Assembly (NCBI RefSeq): GCF_032884065.1
Contig: NW_027062649.1
Coordinates: 3,816,939 to 3,880,938, forward strand
DNA: 64,000 bases
Direction: 5' to 3'
Source: Artemia franciscana
Taxonomy: Eukaryota > Arthropoda > Branchiopoda > Anostraca > Artemiidae
A program made the translations under genes and the position numbers. The notes below the pieces were generated by a model that was not told the origin of the DNA, did no database searches, and was given only the letters and a program-made list of their open reading frames with translations. This document shows, piece after piece, positions 46,969 through 56,479 of this stretch (position 1 is the stretch's first letter; each line of letters starts with the position of its first letter).

Positions 46969-47614
46969 AAACAGAAGGAGAAAAGGAAGACTGTTTTCCT
47001 AAATTAGTGATTAATATAGACCAGCACTTGAATGAGGCCTTAACCCTACTCATCCATACAATCACATAGGTCAAACAGCATAGCCACACACAATCAACCA
47101 TAAAGAATAATCCATGGACAGGCAGTCATGTCGTCAATAAGTATAAGTCGTCATTTACCAAACCATAGAAAAAATAATATAGACAAATAATTCAGAGGCA
47201 ACACCCAACATAAGGGCTCATCAGGAGAATACACTGGCCTATATAGGGTTTCGCCACTCTAAATTCTCTACCCAGCACAGTGTTGTGGCTACCACAGAAT
47301 ATCCATGGCATCCCCGCGTCAGGTATCACCCCCAAAATACATGTCTATGAAAAAAACAGCAAATGTAAAACAACCAAGTAAAACCAAAACAAGCTTATCC
47401 TATTAATATATCCCTCCCTTTAGCAACAATAGGTAAACTAAATATTATAAATTTTACCAAATCACAAATATTAACACATTGCAAAAAACCTGAATGAACT
47501 AAACAATTATATAATTCATCTTTACCATGTGGCTAATTTTTTAAAAATTCCGCTCAAATAGAAACACAATTCAAAATAAATGGCGCTGTGACAACATTTC
47601 TCGAACCTCCGAAA
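46854..47614 (-). mobile_element. Penelope-like element 3' region
   Basis: Runs downstream (minus strand) of the RT at 47615. The distal 277 bp (46854-47130) is the module shared with 6996-7200 and 48753-48911 (CATGAAAAGAGAAATCACCA at its end, GAATGAGGCCTTAACCCTAC, GGACAGGCAGTCATG). A 75-nt A run (46892-46966) is inserted in or expanded from a short A tract of the module. Between module and RT lies non-coding sequence with CCTGATGAG and GGCGAAAC motifs on the minus strand. No GIY-YIG endonuclease motif seen. Confidence 0.75.
46892..46966. repeat. A75 homopolymer
   Basis: Uninterrupted A run inside the Penelope-like module, where the sister copies have only 9-16 A. Confidence 0.95.
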
Positions 47615-48703
47615 TTAGTCAAAAATTTCTTTAAGTATTTCTAGATGATTCTTTTGATATTTATTTAAAAGTTCGTTATAATGAAAACTAAATTTTTTAA
47701 ATTGCCAAGTTAATTTATTTGCAGAAAAACCTCTTGATATCAATTTTTGGCTTAAGATTTTACATCTATTTTTAAAATCAATATAATTACTACAAATCCT
47801 TGCATAACGAAGTAACTGTGAGAAAAACGCTGAATATGTGATATTTGAGTGTATATTACTTTCAGGGAATGGGAAACTAATCACTTCAAAATCAAAATCA
47901 TCCGTTTTATTATACATTTTAAAACTTAATTTATTATTATCACAAATATTAATATTTAAATCTAAGAAATGATCTTCATGACCAGCGCCATGACTAGGCT
48001 CAAGAATAAGCTCTGATGGATATATATTTTTAGAAATATCAATGAAATCCTTACAATTTAAGACCAAAATATCATCTAAATATCTTTTATTATTTGACAA
48101 AGCATGTTTTAAATTAATTGGGTTATTCTTATCCATCATATATTTATATTCTAGTTGACTTAAAAACAAGTCAGCTATAAATGGGCTGGCATTCCCCCCC
48201 ATGGGAATTCCCATAATTTGCTTGTACAAATCACCCCCAAATCTTATATAAGTATTGTATAAAACAAATTCCAATAACTCAAAAATCATATCCAAGCTGT
48301 AACATCTCAAGTTAACTGTAGTATTAAAGCAGTTTGTCCATATGGCTTTTTTATTATAACTGTCTATTTTTAAGAACCTTTTACTAGATAAGAGGAAAGA
48401 TTTCTTTATAACAGTTTTTAAATTATCTAACACTAAATTGAGTGATAAATTAGTATACATTGTCGCAAAATCGAAAGACTCAATTCTTTTAGCTGAAACC
48501 ATTGTTAAAGAATCTATCACCTGCAGTGAATTATTAACACTCCAATATGGATTAAAATTCGAAAATTTTTTAATACCAGAACAATAGGTTTTAAGTTTAT
48601 TTACAATTTCCTTTAAAATTAAAGAGAGGTCAGTAGCAGCAATGCGGGTTGGACATTTAGCTGCTCCAGCAATAAACCGTGGTTTAGGGGGATTCTTATG
48701 AAA

Positions 48704-48708
<5 letters not shown>
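47615..48708 (-). mobile_element. Penelope-like (EN-minus type) reverse transcriptase, 5'-truncated
   Basis: Open minus-strand frame with an internal ATG at 48520, but homology starts at the (TA)n junction 48708: LKFHKNPPKPRFIAGA, KCPTRIAATDLSLILKEI. RT blocks: motif A FDFATMYTNLS (near 48475), GDLYKQIMGIPMGGN and ASPFIADLFL (48220-48160), motif C RYLDDILVLN (Asp pair near 48073), then a helical thumb to the stop at 47615. The Met-Gly-Gly-Asn turn and LADLFL-like stretch suit Penelope-like elements rather than LINEs. Catalytic Asp residues are present and no stop interrupts, yet the N-terminal RT fingers are lost and no C-terminal endonuclease is seen. Telomerase-related RTs of this kind include Athena-, Coprina- and Naiad-type lineages; I cannot choose among them. 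Confidence 0.85.

Positions 48709-48752
<44 letters not shown>
48709..48752. repeat. (TA)n microsatellite at an element junction
   Basis: 44-bp TA run exactly between the truncated RT and a second module copy. Confidence 0.97.
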
Positions 48753-48754
<2 letters not shown>

Positions 48755-48911
48755 TGAAAAGAGAAATCACCAATGCAACAGCACAAACACACACAAAAAA
48801 AAAGAAAAAAAAGAGAGAGACTGAAGGAGAAAAGGAAGACTGTTTTCCTAAATTAGTGATTAATATAGACAAGCACTTGAATGAGGCCTTAACCCTACTC
48901 ATCCATACAAT
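48753..48911 (-). mobile_element. Penelope-like module, second copy upstream of the RT
   Basis: CATGAAAAGAGAAATCACCA to CCCTACTCATCCATACAATC, about 160 bp, same orientation as the module downstream of the RT. Minus-strand order is module, TA, RT, 3' region, module: a head-to-tail pair or pseudo-LTR arrangement, both described for Penelope-like elements. Confidence 0.75.
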
Positions 48912-49030
48912 CATATTGAGTCAAAATATTCACTGAATTGAATTTCAATATCATGAGAAAATTTTCCTATTGTTTTCTAAGTTGTGTTTGTTTGATATGG
49001 AATTTTATTGTTGAGCTCTTTTAGAGCTTA

Positions 49031-49251
49031 GAGCGACATTAAAACTTAAAACTAACAGAAATTACTTCGTATATGAAAGGGGCTGCTTCCTCATCAACGC
49101 CCAGCTCTTTACGCTAAAGTTTGACTCTTTCTCTCAACTCTTCTCTTTAAAACAAAAAAAAACTTTAGCGTAATGAGCGGTGCGTTGATGAGGAAGCAGC
49201 CTCTTTCATATACGAAGTAATTTCTGTTCGTTTTAAGTTTTAATGTCGCTC
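49031..49251. repeat. Family B palindromic module
   Basis: Left arm GAGCGACATTAAAACTTAAA ... ACTTCGTATATGAAAGG ... CTCATCAACGC ... TTTACGCTAAAGTT (49031-49122) is mirrored by the right arm AACTTTAGCGTAATGAG ... GCGTTGATGAGGAAGC ... TTTCATATACGAAGTAA ... TTTTAATGTCGCTC (49161-49251). About 90-bp arms, loop about 38 nt, few mismatches. Confidence 0.92.
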
Positions 49252-50335
49252 CTTACTTTCAGTTAAAAAAAACTTGTTTTTTTATATTTAATTTCTGAAC
49301 GTTTTTAAATCAATGCATGTTTTGATTTTGGCTCTCCGCAGAGGAATAATTAAAACGAAATTTGCATATTTATTTTTTTGGCTAAATGGCTTTCTCGTAG
49401 TTTTGATCGAATGATTTTGAGAAAAAAAGGAGCGGGGGAGGAAGCCTAGTTGCCCTCCGATTTTTTGGTTACTTAAAAAGGCAACTAGAACTTTTATTTT
49501 TTTACGAATGTTTTTATTAGTAAAAGATATACGTAACTTATAAATTAGCTTACGTAACGAACTTTTGTATCTTCATGTTTTTATTACATATATGAGGGGG
49601 TTCGCCCCCTCGTCAGTACCTCGCTCTTTACACTAAAGCTTAAATTTTGTCCTAATTAACTAAGAATGACCCCTGACTCACAAAAGCCGTAGAATAAATA
49701 GATGAAATTGCTAAAAATACTTTAGCGTAAAGAGCAAGGTATTAGGAGGAGATGAGCCCCTCATATGCGTAATAATATCTGTTCGTTTTAAGTTTTAATG
49801 CTGCTCCTTACTTCCAGTTGAAAAAACTTTTTCATATTTATTTTTCCATTGTTCTTCTTTAATAACGCTAGAATATTATGCGCTCCCTTCATGGAAATTT
49901 TCTTCCCCCATGACAAATTCCTCGATTGAAAGCTCCCCCAACACATCCCCCTCTTCTCAACCCCTCGCCCAACCAATAAATACCCCCGAAAACATATGTA
50001 CACTTCCCACTAACCATTACTATATGTAAGCACTGGTCAAAGTTTGTAACTTGTAGCCCCAAACACGGGGACTGTGGTGGAGTAAGTCGTCCCCAAAAAC
50101 ATAGTTATAAGGTTTTTCGACTACGCTGAACAAAATAGCTATCTCAGAATTTTGATCCGTTGACTTTGGGAAAATAATTAGCGTGGGAGGGAGCCTAGGT
50201 GCCCTCCAAATTTTTTTGTCACTTAGAAAGGGCACTACAACTTTTCTTTTCCGTTAGAATGAGCCCTCTCGCAACATTCTAGGACCACTTGGTCGATACG
50301 ATCACCCATGGGAAAAAAAAAATTATAACAATAGT
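49250..50335 (+). repeat. Family B body, copy 1 (duplicated at 51420)
   Basis: From TTTTTGGCTCTCCGC-type sequence through GGCAACTAGAACTTTTA, TATGAGGGGGTTCGCCCCCT, CATTACTATATGTAAGCACT and CGACTACGCTGAACAAAATA to TTGGTCGATACGATCACCC. The same order recurs at 51420-52540. Non-coding; the small frames at 49788 and 50020 are not conserved in the second copy. Confidence 0.9.
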
Positions 50336-50429
50336 CACATCAAAAGAAGCATTTTCATGCTGATTTTAAATATATAAGGTTAGACTAGTTTAAGTTTAAA
50401 CCTCCTTAACGCCTCGTTCCTTACGCTAA

Positions 50430-50500
50430 AGTTAGACTCTTTCTTTCAGCTCTACTTCTTAAAACAGTAAAAAAAAACTTTAGCGTAGAGAGCAGGGCGT
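50430..50500. repeat. Family B short palindrome
   Basis: CTTACGCTAAAGTT (50430-50443) pairs with AACTTTAGCGTAGAG (50475-50490) around a T/C-rich loop, the same motif as in the 49031 module. Confidence 0.8.
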
Positions 50501-50619
50501 TCAAGAGCACGTAGAGGTGGCAAATTACTAAAATTATAAAAAAGTAAACTACTACAGTGCTATAGACAAAATGAAGTTTTACGCAAAAACTTGATTATAT
50601 TTAAAAAACTCAATTTCTT

Positions 50620-51245
50620 TCAAATGAGCGATTAAACAGCTCCCTACGATGTTTCAGTGCTCTGCTATCTAAGGAAAAAAGATATAGTATATGCAGAATA
50701 TTGTGGCTCTAGCCATTTTTCTTGGTTTTCAAGCCAAGGGACGGTAAGCCAAGGGTTTTTAGGAAATTCTGGCTATTGTATTTCTTAGTACGGGGCCTGA
50801 TCGTCTCTTGCTAGGTTGCTAGCTTCTGCTGCAAACCGGATTGTGCAAAAATTATGTCTTTCGTTAGATAATTATTCTATTTTAGAAATTGTTTTTTAAT
50901 TACAGAAGGTTTTTAAATTCATCTTTTTCCTTTAAAATGAGCCATTAAACAGTTCTCTATGATGTTCCCCTGCCCGCTAGCTGCGGAGAAAAACGGAAAA
51001 AATGCCATCGATACAGAATATCGTGCTTGCAGTTACTTTTCTTGTTTTTCAAGCCAATGGATTTTCCTCGTTACTCAAACCAAAGAGCTATAATTTTCCT
51101 ATGGGGAGTTTTCATACAAGGTGACTCTACTATTGTATTTCGTGTTTCGATCTGACTCTATTTTTAAGAGTTTCGAGGTATTCTATTTCTTAGTATGGGG
51201 CGTGATGGTCTCTTACTTCGTTACTAGCTACCGCTCCAACAAGTT
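50620..51245. repeat. Direct repeat pair of about 0.25-0.3 kb
   Basis: ATTAAACAGCTCCCTACGAT, CAGAATATTGTGG, TTGGTTTTCAAGCCAAGG, TATTTCTTAGTACGGGGC, TGATCGTCTCTTGC (50630-50810) recurs, diverged and slightly longer, at 50943-51230 (ATTAAACAGTTCTCTATGAT, CAGAATATCGTG, TTTCTTAGTATGGGGC, TGATGGTCTCTTAC). Confidence 0.8.
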
Positions 51246-51339
51246 ATAATAGCTTTTAATAAATATAGCTTTATATTCTTTATATATTATAAAAGCTATA
51301 ATAATTATAGCTTTTAATTCTTTTAAAAAGTAAAATTGT

Positions 51340-52965
51340 GGCAAAGAGTCAAAATTTAGCGTAAAGATCGAGGGATTGGGGAGGGGACAACCCATTTCAT
51401 ATACGGAGTAATTTCTGTTCGTTTTAAGTTTTAATGTCGCTCTTTACTTTCAGCTAAAAAAATTAGTTTTTTTTATTTAATATCTGAACGTTTTTGAATT
51501 AATGCATGTTTGGTTTTGGCTCTCCGCACATAAATTATTAAAATGAAATTTGTATATTAATTCTTTTTTTGGCTAAATGGCTTTCTCTTAGTTTTGATCA
51601 GACGATTTTGAGAAATAAGGAGTGGAGAAGGAGGCCTAGTTGCCCTCCAATTTTTTGGTTACTTAAAAAGGCAACTAGAACTTTTAATTTTTAACGAACG
51701 TTTTTATTAGTAAAAAATATACGTAACTTAAGAATTAACTTACGTAAAAACTTTCATAATCTTATATTTTTATTATGTATATGAGGGGGTTTGTACCCTC
51801 GTTAATACCTCGCTCTTTACACTAAATCGTAAGTCTTGTCCCAATTCTTTAAGAATGACCCCTGAATCGGAAAGGTCGTAGAATAAATAGTTGAAATTAC
51901 TAAAAATATTATAGCATAAAGAGCGAGGTATTTATCTCCTTTTAAATACCTCGCTCTTTATGCTAAAGTATTTTTAGAACCCTTCACATGCGTAATAATC
52001 TCTGTTCGTTTTAAGTTTCAATGCTACTCCTTCCTTTCATTTGAAAAAAACGTTTTCATGTTTATTTTTCATTGTTTTCTTATAGTAATGCTAGAAAATC
52101 CTGCGCCCTTTTCATTGAATTTTTCTTCCCCCATTACAGATTCCTCCAAGGAAAGATCCTCCAACATAGCCCCCTCCCCTCAGCCCCACCCCCAAACAAA
52201 ATAATATCCCCCTGAAAACGTCTGTACACTTCCCAATAACCATTACTATATGTAAACACTGGTCAAAGTTTGTAACTTGCAGCCCCTCCCCCAGGGATTG
52301 TGGGGGAGTAAGTCATCCCCAAAGACATAGTTATTATGGTTTTCGACTATGCTGAACAAAATAGCTATCTCAAAATTTTGATCCGTTGACTTTGGGAAAA
52401 AATGAGCGTGGGAGGGGGCCTAGATTCCCTCCAATTTTTTGGTCACTTAAAAAGGGCACTAGAACTTTTCATTTCCGTTAGAATGAGCCCTCTTGTGACA
52501 TTCTATGGCCACTTGGTCGATACGATGACCCCTGAAAAAAACAAAACAAAAACAAACAAACAAATAAACACGCACCCGTGATTTGTCTTCTGGCAAAAAA
52601 TACAAAATTCCACATTTTTGTAGATAGGAGCTTGAAACTTCTACAGTAGGGTTCTCTGATACGCTGAATCTGATGATGTCATTTTCGTTAAGATTCTACG
52701 ACTTTTAGGGGGTGTTTCCCCCTATTTTCCTAAATAAGGCAAATTTTCTCAGGCTCGTAACTTTTGATGGGTAAGACTAAACTTGATGAACCTTATATAT
52801 TTAAAATCAGCATTAAAATGCAATTCTTTCGATGTACCTATTGATATCAAAATACAATGTTTTAGAGTTTTGGTTACTATTAGCCGGTTAGTTTTGGTTA
52901 CTATTAGCCGGGTCGCTCCTTACGACAGTTCGTTACCACGAACTGTTTGATTAAATACAAAAAAA
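51340..52965 (+). repeat. Family B copy 2 with 3' terminal hairpin
   Basis: Repeats the 49250-50335 body, then adds the 3' third: GATGACCCCTGAAAAAAAC, GCACCCGTGATTTGTCTTCT, TTCTCTGATACGCTGAATCT, GGGGGTGTTTCCCCC, and GAGTTTTGGTTACTATTAGC with a small internal duplication. It ends with the palindrome ACAGTTCGT-TACC-ACGAACTGT followed by TTGATT. Likely the 3' terminus of a non-autonomous element. Confidence 0.85.
51899..51977. repeat. Palindrome within family B copy 2
   Basis: CTAAAAATA ... GCATAAAGAGCGAGGTATTT, short loop, AAATACCTCGCTCTTTATGC ... TATTTTTAG. Arms of about 33 bp with only the Ala/Thr-rich centre mismatched. Confidence 0.9.
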
Positions 52966-53290
52966 GTTTTTCAAACGGAAGTAAGGAGGAACATCAAAAC
53001 TTAAAACAAATAGAAATTAATACTTATATGAGGGATGCTACCCTCTCCTCAATACATTGCTTTTGACGCTGGAGCTATTTTTAGAACTTTAAGAAAAGCA
53101 TATTATTCTAATTAAACGGCTCTTGTGTTTCAGGAGTCGTTCATTGAGAATTGGTACAAAAAGTCAAACTTTAGCTTTAAGAACGAGGGATTGAGAAGGG
53201 TATATCACGAGGTATCTCACATATATGTGTTATTTTCTGTTTATATTAAATTTCGATGTTGCTTCTTACTTTCAGTTAAAAAAAAAACTT
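52966..53290. repeat. Family B fragment, copy 3
   Basis: AAGTAAGGAGGAACATCAAA, ACTTATATGAGGGATGCTAC, AATTAAACGGCTCTTGTGTT and a final TTACTTTCAGTTAAA show a diverged module without a clean palindrome. The 1320-1420 fragment matches its centre. Confidence 0.75.
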
Positions 53291-53431
53291 GCTTTTTTAT
53301 TCAAAAAAAAAATAGAGTTAACGGGGAGTTTCAATTAAACAACAAAACTATATGCAAGCAGGTTTTCAAAAGGGTATATAAGCAATATCATTGGCAACAT
53401 AGCGCTATCCTAGCGCTGCATATCATAGAAA

Positions 53432-53461
53432 CTTTTAAAGGATGATAGTATCCTTTAAAAG
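53432..53461. repeat. Perfect 12-bp hairpin
   Basis: CTTTTAAAGGAT (53432-53443), loop GATAGT, ATCCTTTAAAAG (53450-53461). Confidence 0.9.
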
Positions 53462-53724
53462 TACATGGAAAGTAGTTATTTTTTGGTAGTTTTTAAGCTT
53501 TTTCTAAAAACTTTGGCAACTCTGGGCCATGGTTTGCTGTTTACTAGGTTGCAGTTACTGCAACTATAATCTTTTCCTGAAATTACAGTGCAGAAGGGGT
53601 TTAATCTTTTCCTGGAGATCCGTGGTCCAGGGTTTGATCCCTGCTGACCTGAGGATGTTTTTATTCGCGAAGCATTGTTAATGAAGGAATGAACGGTCTA
53701 ATCTATTTTCCGCTATTTTATTGT

Positions 53725-54984
53725 GTTGCGAGAGCAACTCTTTGGTTTTGTCTTGCTTTTTCTTTTTTTTGGTTCCTAGCACCCCGATTTCAGCTTATTC
53801 CTAGAAAGTGGTAAGGGTCTAACTTTTGCGATTTTTACGGAAAGTGTGGACCTTAGGCCGGATTGATAAATATGACCTTGCATTTTGGAAACCTTCGTAG
53901 AGCTCTTACCTGGGGCCAAAAAGAATCATTTTCGCTTGTCCTTGAGCCAGAGCCTATAGTGTGTGAAGTGACTTGGAGTTTTATAGCCTACGTCTGAGAG
54001 AATTATCTGAAGTTCTGCAGTGAAGCTTTCGTTTCATTAAACTATGTTTATGCTTTCGAGTGGAAAGCTCCGTTCTAGCAGGCAAGCAGGCAGGCACCAG
54101 TTTCAAATTGAAAATGAACTAAGATCTATAAGTGTTAAATATATGCGGCAGTTACCCGGCCCCAGAGCCAATATATCTTCTTTGAGTGATAAATAGAAAA
54201 AATTACAGAAATAAAAAAGTGGGGACCGAAAGTGCTGCCATCTATTGTTTCTACCCATTTCTGTCGGTGATTTTAGCTGAGTTTATCATTCGTTTTTTTT
54301 GCACTTGGGATTATGGTAGAGAAATGGTATCAGATGTACCTCTTAAACTTTAAAAGTTTTCTCATTGCTAAAGAAATTAGTGTTTGTCCTTTGCTCCTTT
54401 CTAAGTGCTGACGTTAGAAACTAGGCCTACGACAAAAAGTTAATTTTTGAACTAAGACAGATAGAATTTTTTTTCGATGGCAGTCGATAGATCTTGATGA
54501 GCTGATCATCCATCTTTCGTTAGAAAATTTCTTTCATAAGATATACCAGTTTGAAAGTTTAAAGGGGTTAACAACTTCAGTAGTAAAGTACACACTGAAA
54601 CCAAAAATAGGCCGATACCAATTGTGAGACATATAGGGAAGTTTTAAGCAACAGTCGGCTGTTAGCTCATAATCATCTTCTGCAATGAGGGTTTTGCAAC
54701 TTTTGCTAGTTTATGTACCTAATATTTGTTTCCGGTGTATTCGATGGTAAGACCAAAATGGTTCCAGTGGTAAGACATGAAGGGGACTTGTGAGTAATAA
54801 TCGACTGTTAGGCTACAATCATCTTTAGCGATGAAGGGCTTGCAACTTTTGCTAGTTGGAATGAGGGGCTTGCAACTTTTGCGAGTTGGTGTGCCTAGTA
54901 TTTATTTTAAGATCCTAATAGATTAACAACTTCAGCGTTTAATCGAAGCGAGGAAATAAAACCGAAGTGTTGCTCTCGCAACAC
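53725..54984. repeat. Repeat region bracketed by GTTGC hairpins
   Basis: GTTGC-GAGA-GCAAC (53725-53738) and GTGTTGC-TCTC-GCAACAC (54967-54984), reverse complements of one another, bracket 1.2 kb. Inside, an about 150-bp unit is repeated: CAGTCGGCTGTTAGCTC ... TTTTGCAACTTTTGCTAGTT (54650-54710) and ATCGACTGTTAGGCTAC ... CTTGCAACTTTTGCTAGTT (54795-54860), plus a third partial copy to 54890. Confidence 0.65.
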
Positions 54985-55711
54985 ATTACTCGGTGAAGCC
55001 GAACAAGGGTTGCAGCAACACCTCACGTGGCCCATGCAACGCCGATCTGGTTTGTTTTTCGAATTTTATTTGTTTCACTGTTTTAATTGTTTTTCTAAAA
55101 TGCGTTATATCCGCTGTTTTCATCCTCATAAAGAGTTTTCAGATGGGACTTTTCAAATCAAATGTGTTTCTGTTGTATCTTGGATGTCAAAGAAAATCTT
55201 CTCGGGACAAAAGACGATTGAAGCGACTAATAATAGTAAAAAAAAACAAAAAAAAAACAGCTAAAGCTATGGGTCTAGTAGTTTCATCTGTGTTTTAAAA
55301 TTTGCGTTGTGTAATATAGCTTCTTTTGAGTTAGTACATCCAAATAACAAGAAACCGATGACTTTACCTAAAGAATAATTTTACAAGTTTAAATTACCAA
55401 CATGCTGTGGAAAAAAAAAGTAGCTGATTTCTAATCCCCCAATAAATTTTTTTGGCTTTGTACACCTATGATTTTGTTTTTGGTTTTAACTGTATTAACA
55501 GATGACAACATAGAAACAGTGTTAGTTTAAGCAGGAGTAACACATTTAGGCTACCAAAATATCATGAAAATGAAGAAGATAAGTCTTTCTTTTGATCCAA
55601 GGATCGAAAACTCTCGGTCTTGTGTACCTATGTTTTTAATTTATCGATCCCTCAATGTAAGTCTTTTAGCTCTGGGTACCTGTGGTTACATTTTTATTTT
55701 ATTTTGAGCAG

Positions 55712-55834
55712 ATTCACGTTTCAAACCCGCCAGCAGTTCCACCCGGAATGGAGTATAAACTTAGTGAATTTCTCAAAAGACACAAGGAGAGAATCAATTT
55801 TCTTGATGAAGCATTTGACACCACTCCGTTTTCT
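55712..55834 (+). CDS. FANCA: FANCA exon
   Basis: 123-nt exon after ATTTTGAGCAG, phase 0 in and out (TCT|GTAAGT), 41 codons. It reads IHVSNPPAVPPGMEYKLSEF, LKRHKERINFLDEAFDTTPF, S. It aligns with human FANCA [20 protein letters not shown] and [20 protein letters not shown]. The HxxxPPxVP signature is the clearest feature. The upstream ATG-initiated frames are intronic read-through, not starts. Confidence 0.92.
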
Positions 55835-56479
55835 GTAAGTCACCACATTATCTTTCTTTATATTCTTGAATTTTGTGCATAAAGCATTAAGGCAAGTGAG
55901 TACTTCTCATTCTAGAGATGAAAAATATTCCGTAGGTTTCATCAAAGGCGAGTATTAAACATAATCAGGTAGTTTAGTCTCACGGCTGGGAGATTGACAA
56001 ACACTATCGGTTTTTTCTGCAGGGAGAAGGGTAAGCAGACTTAGAATTTTGTATTTGAGGGTAGGTGGCTCGATATGTTTTTCTCTATGGTCACTAAAGA
56101 GGATACGATCCAATTATATTGTATTCTGCTTGTCCCTCGACATGTTTTTAGCCAGTTACTATTAAAAAATAAAATGCTTTGGTTTGACAGCAGTCGAAAC
56201 ATAAATGGGTGTATTAGCTTGTTTGAAATATTATAAACGTTGAAACAATCACTTCCATGAGAAAAATACAAATGAAAAAGTGATTTTGATACAAGAAATG
56301 AAACGAATGAACATTTTTACCACTTATTAGATGAGATCTGTACTCTGATTCTGACTGTATAGATGTTGCAGCACTTAGCCCTTGTTCAAATAGTTCTTTT
56401 TTTCCGGAGACTAAATAGGGTCCGGAAAAAACATAATTAATGTCCACACACTGAACTAACATAATTTGTTAGTCCGGAG

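Noticed and set aside
53605..53655. T-arm-like sequence CCAGGGTTTGATCCCTGC
   Set aside because: Only a T-arm; no D-arm or anticodon stem at tRNA spacing.
55010..55298. Two overlapping frames of 84 and 101 codons
   Set aside because: End in A-run-encoded Lys and show no family motif or splice support.
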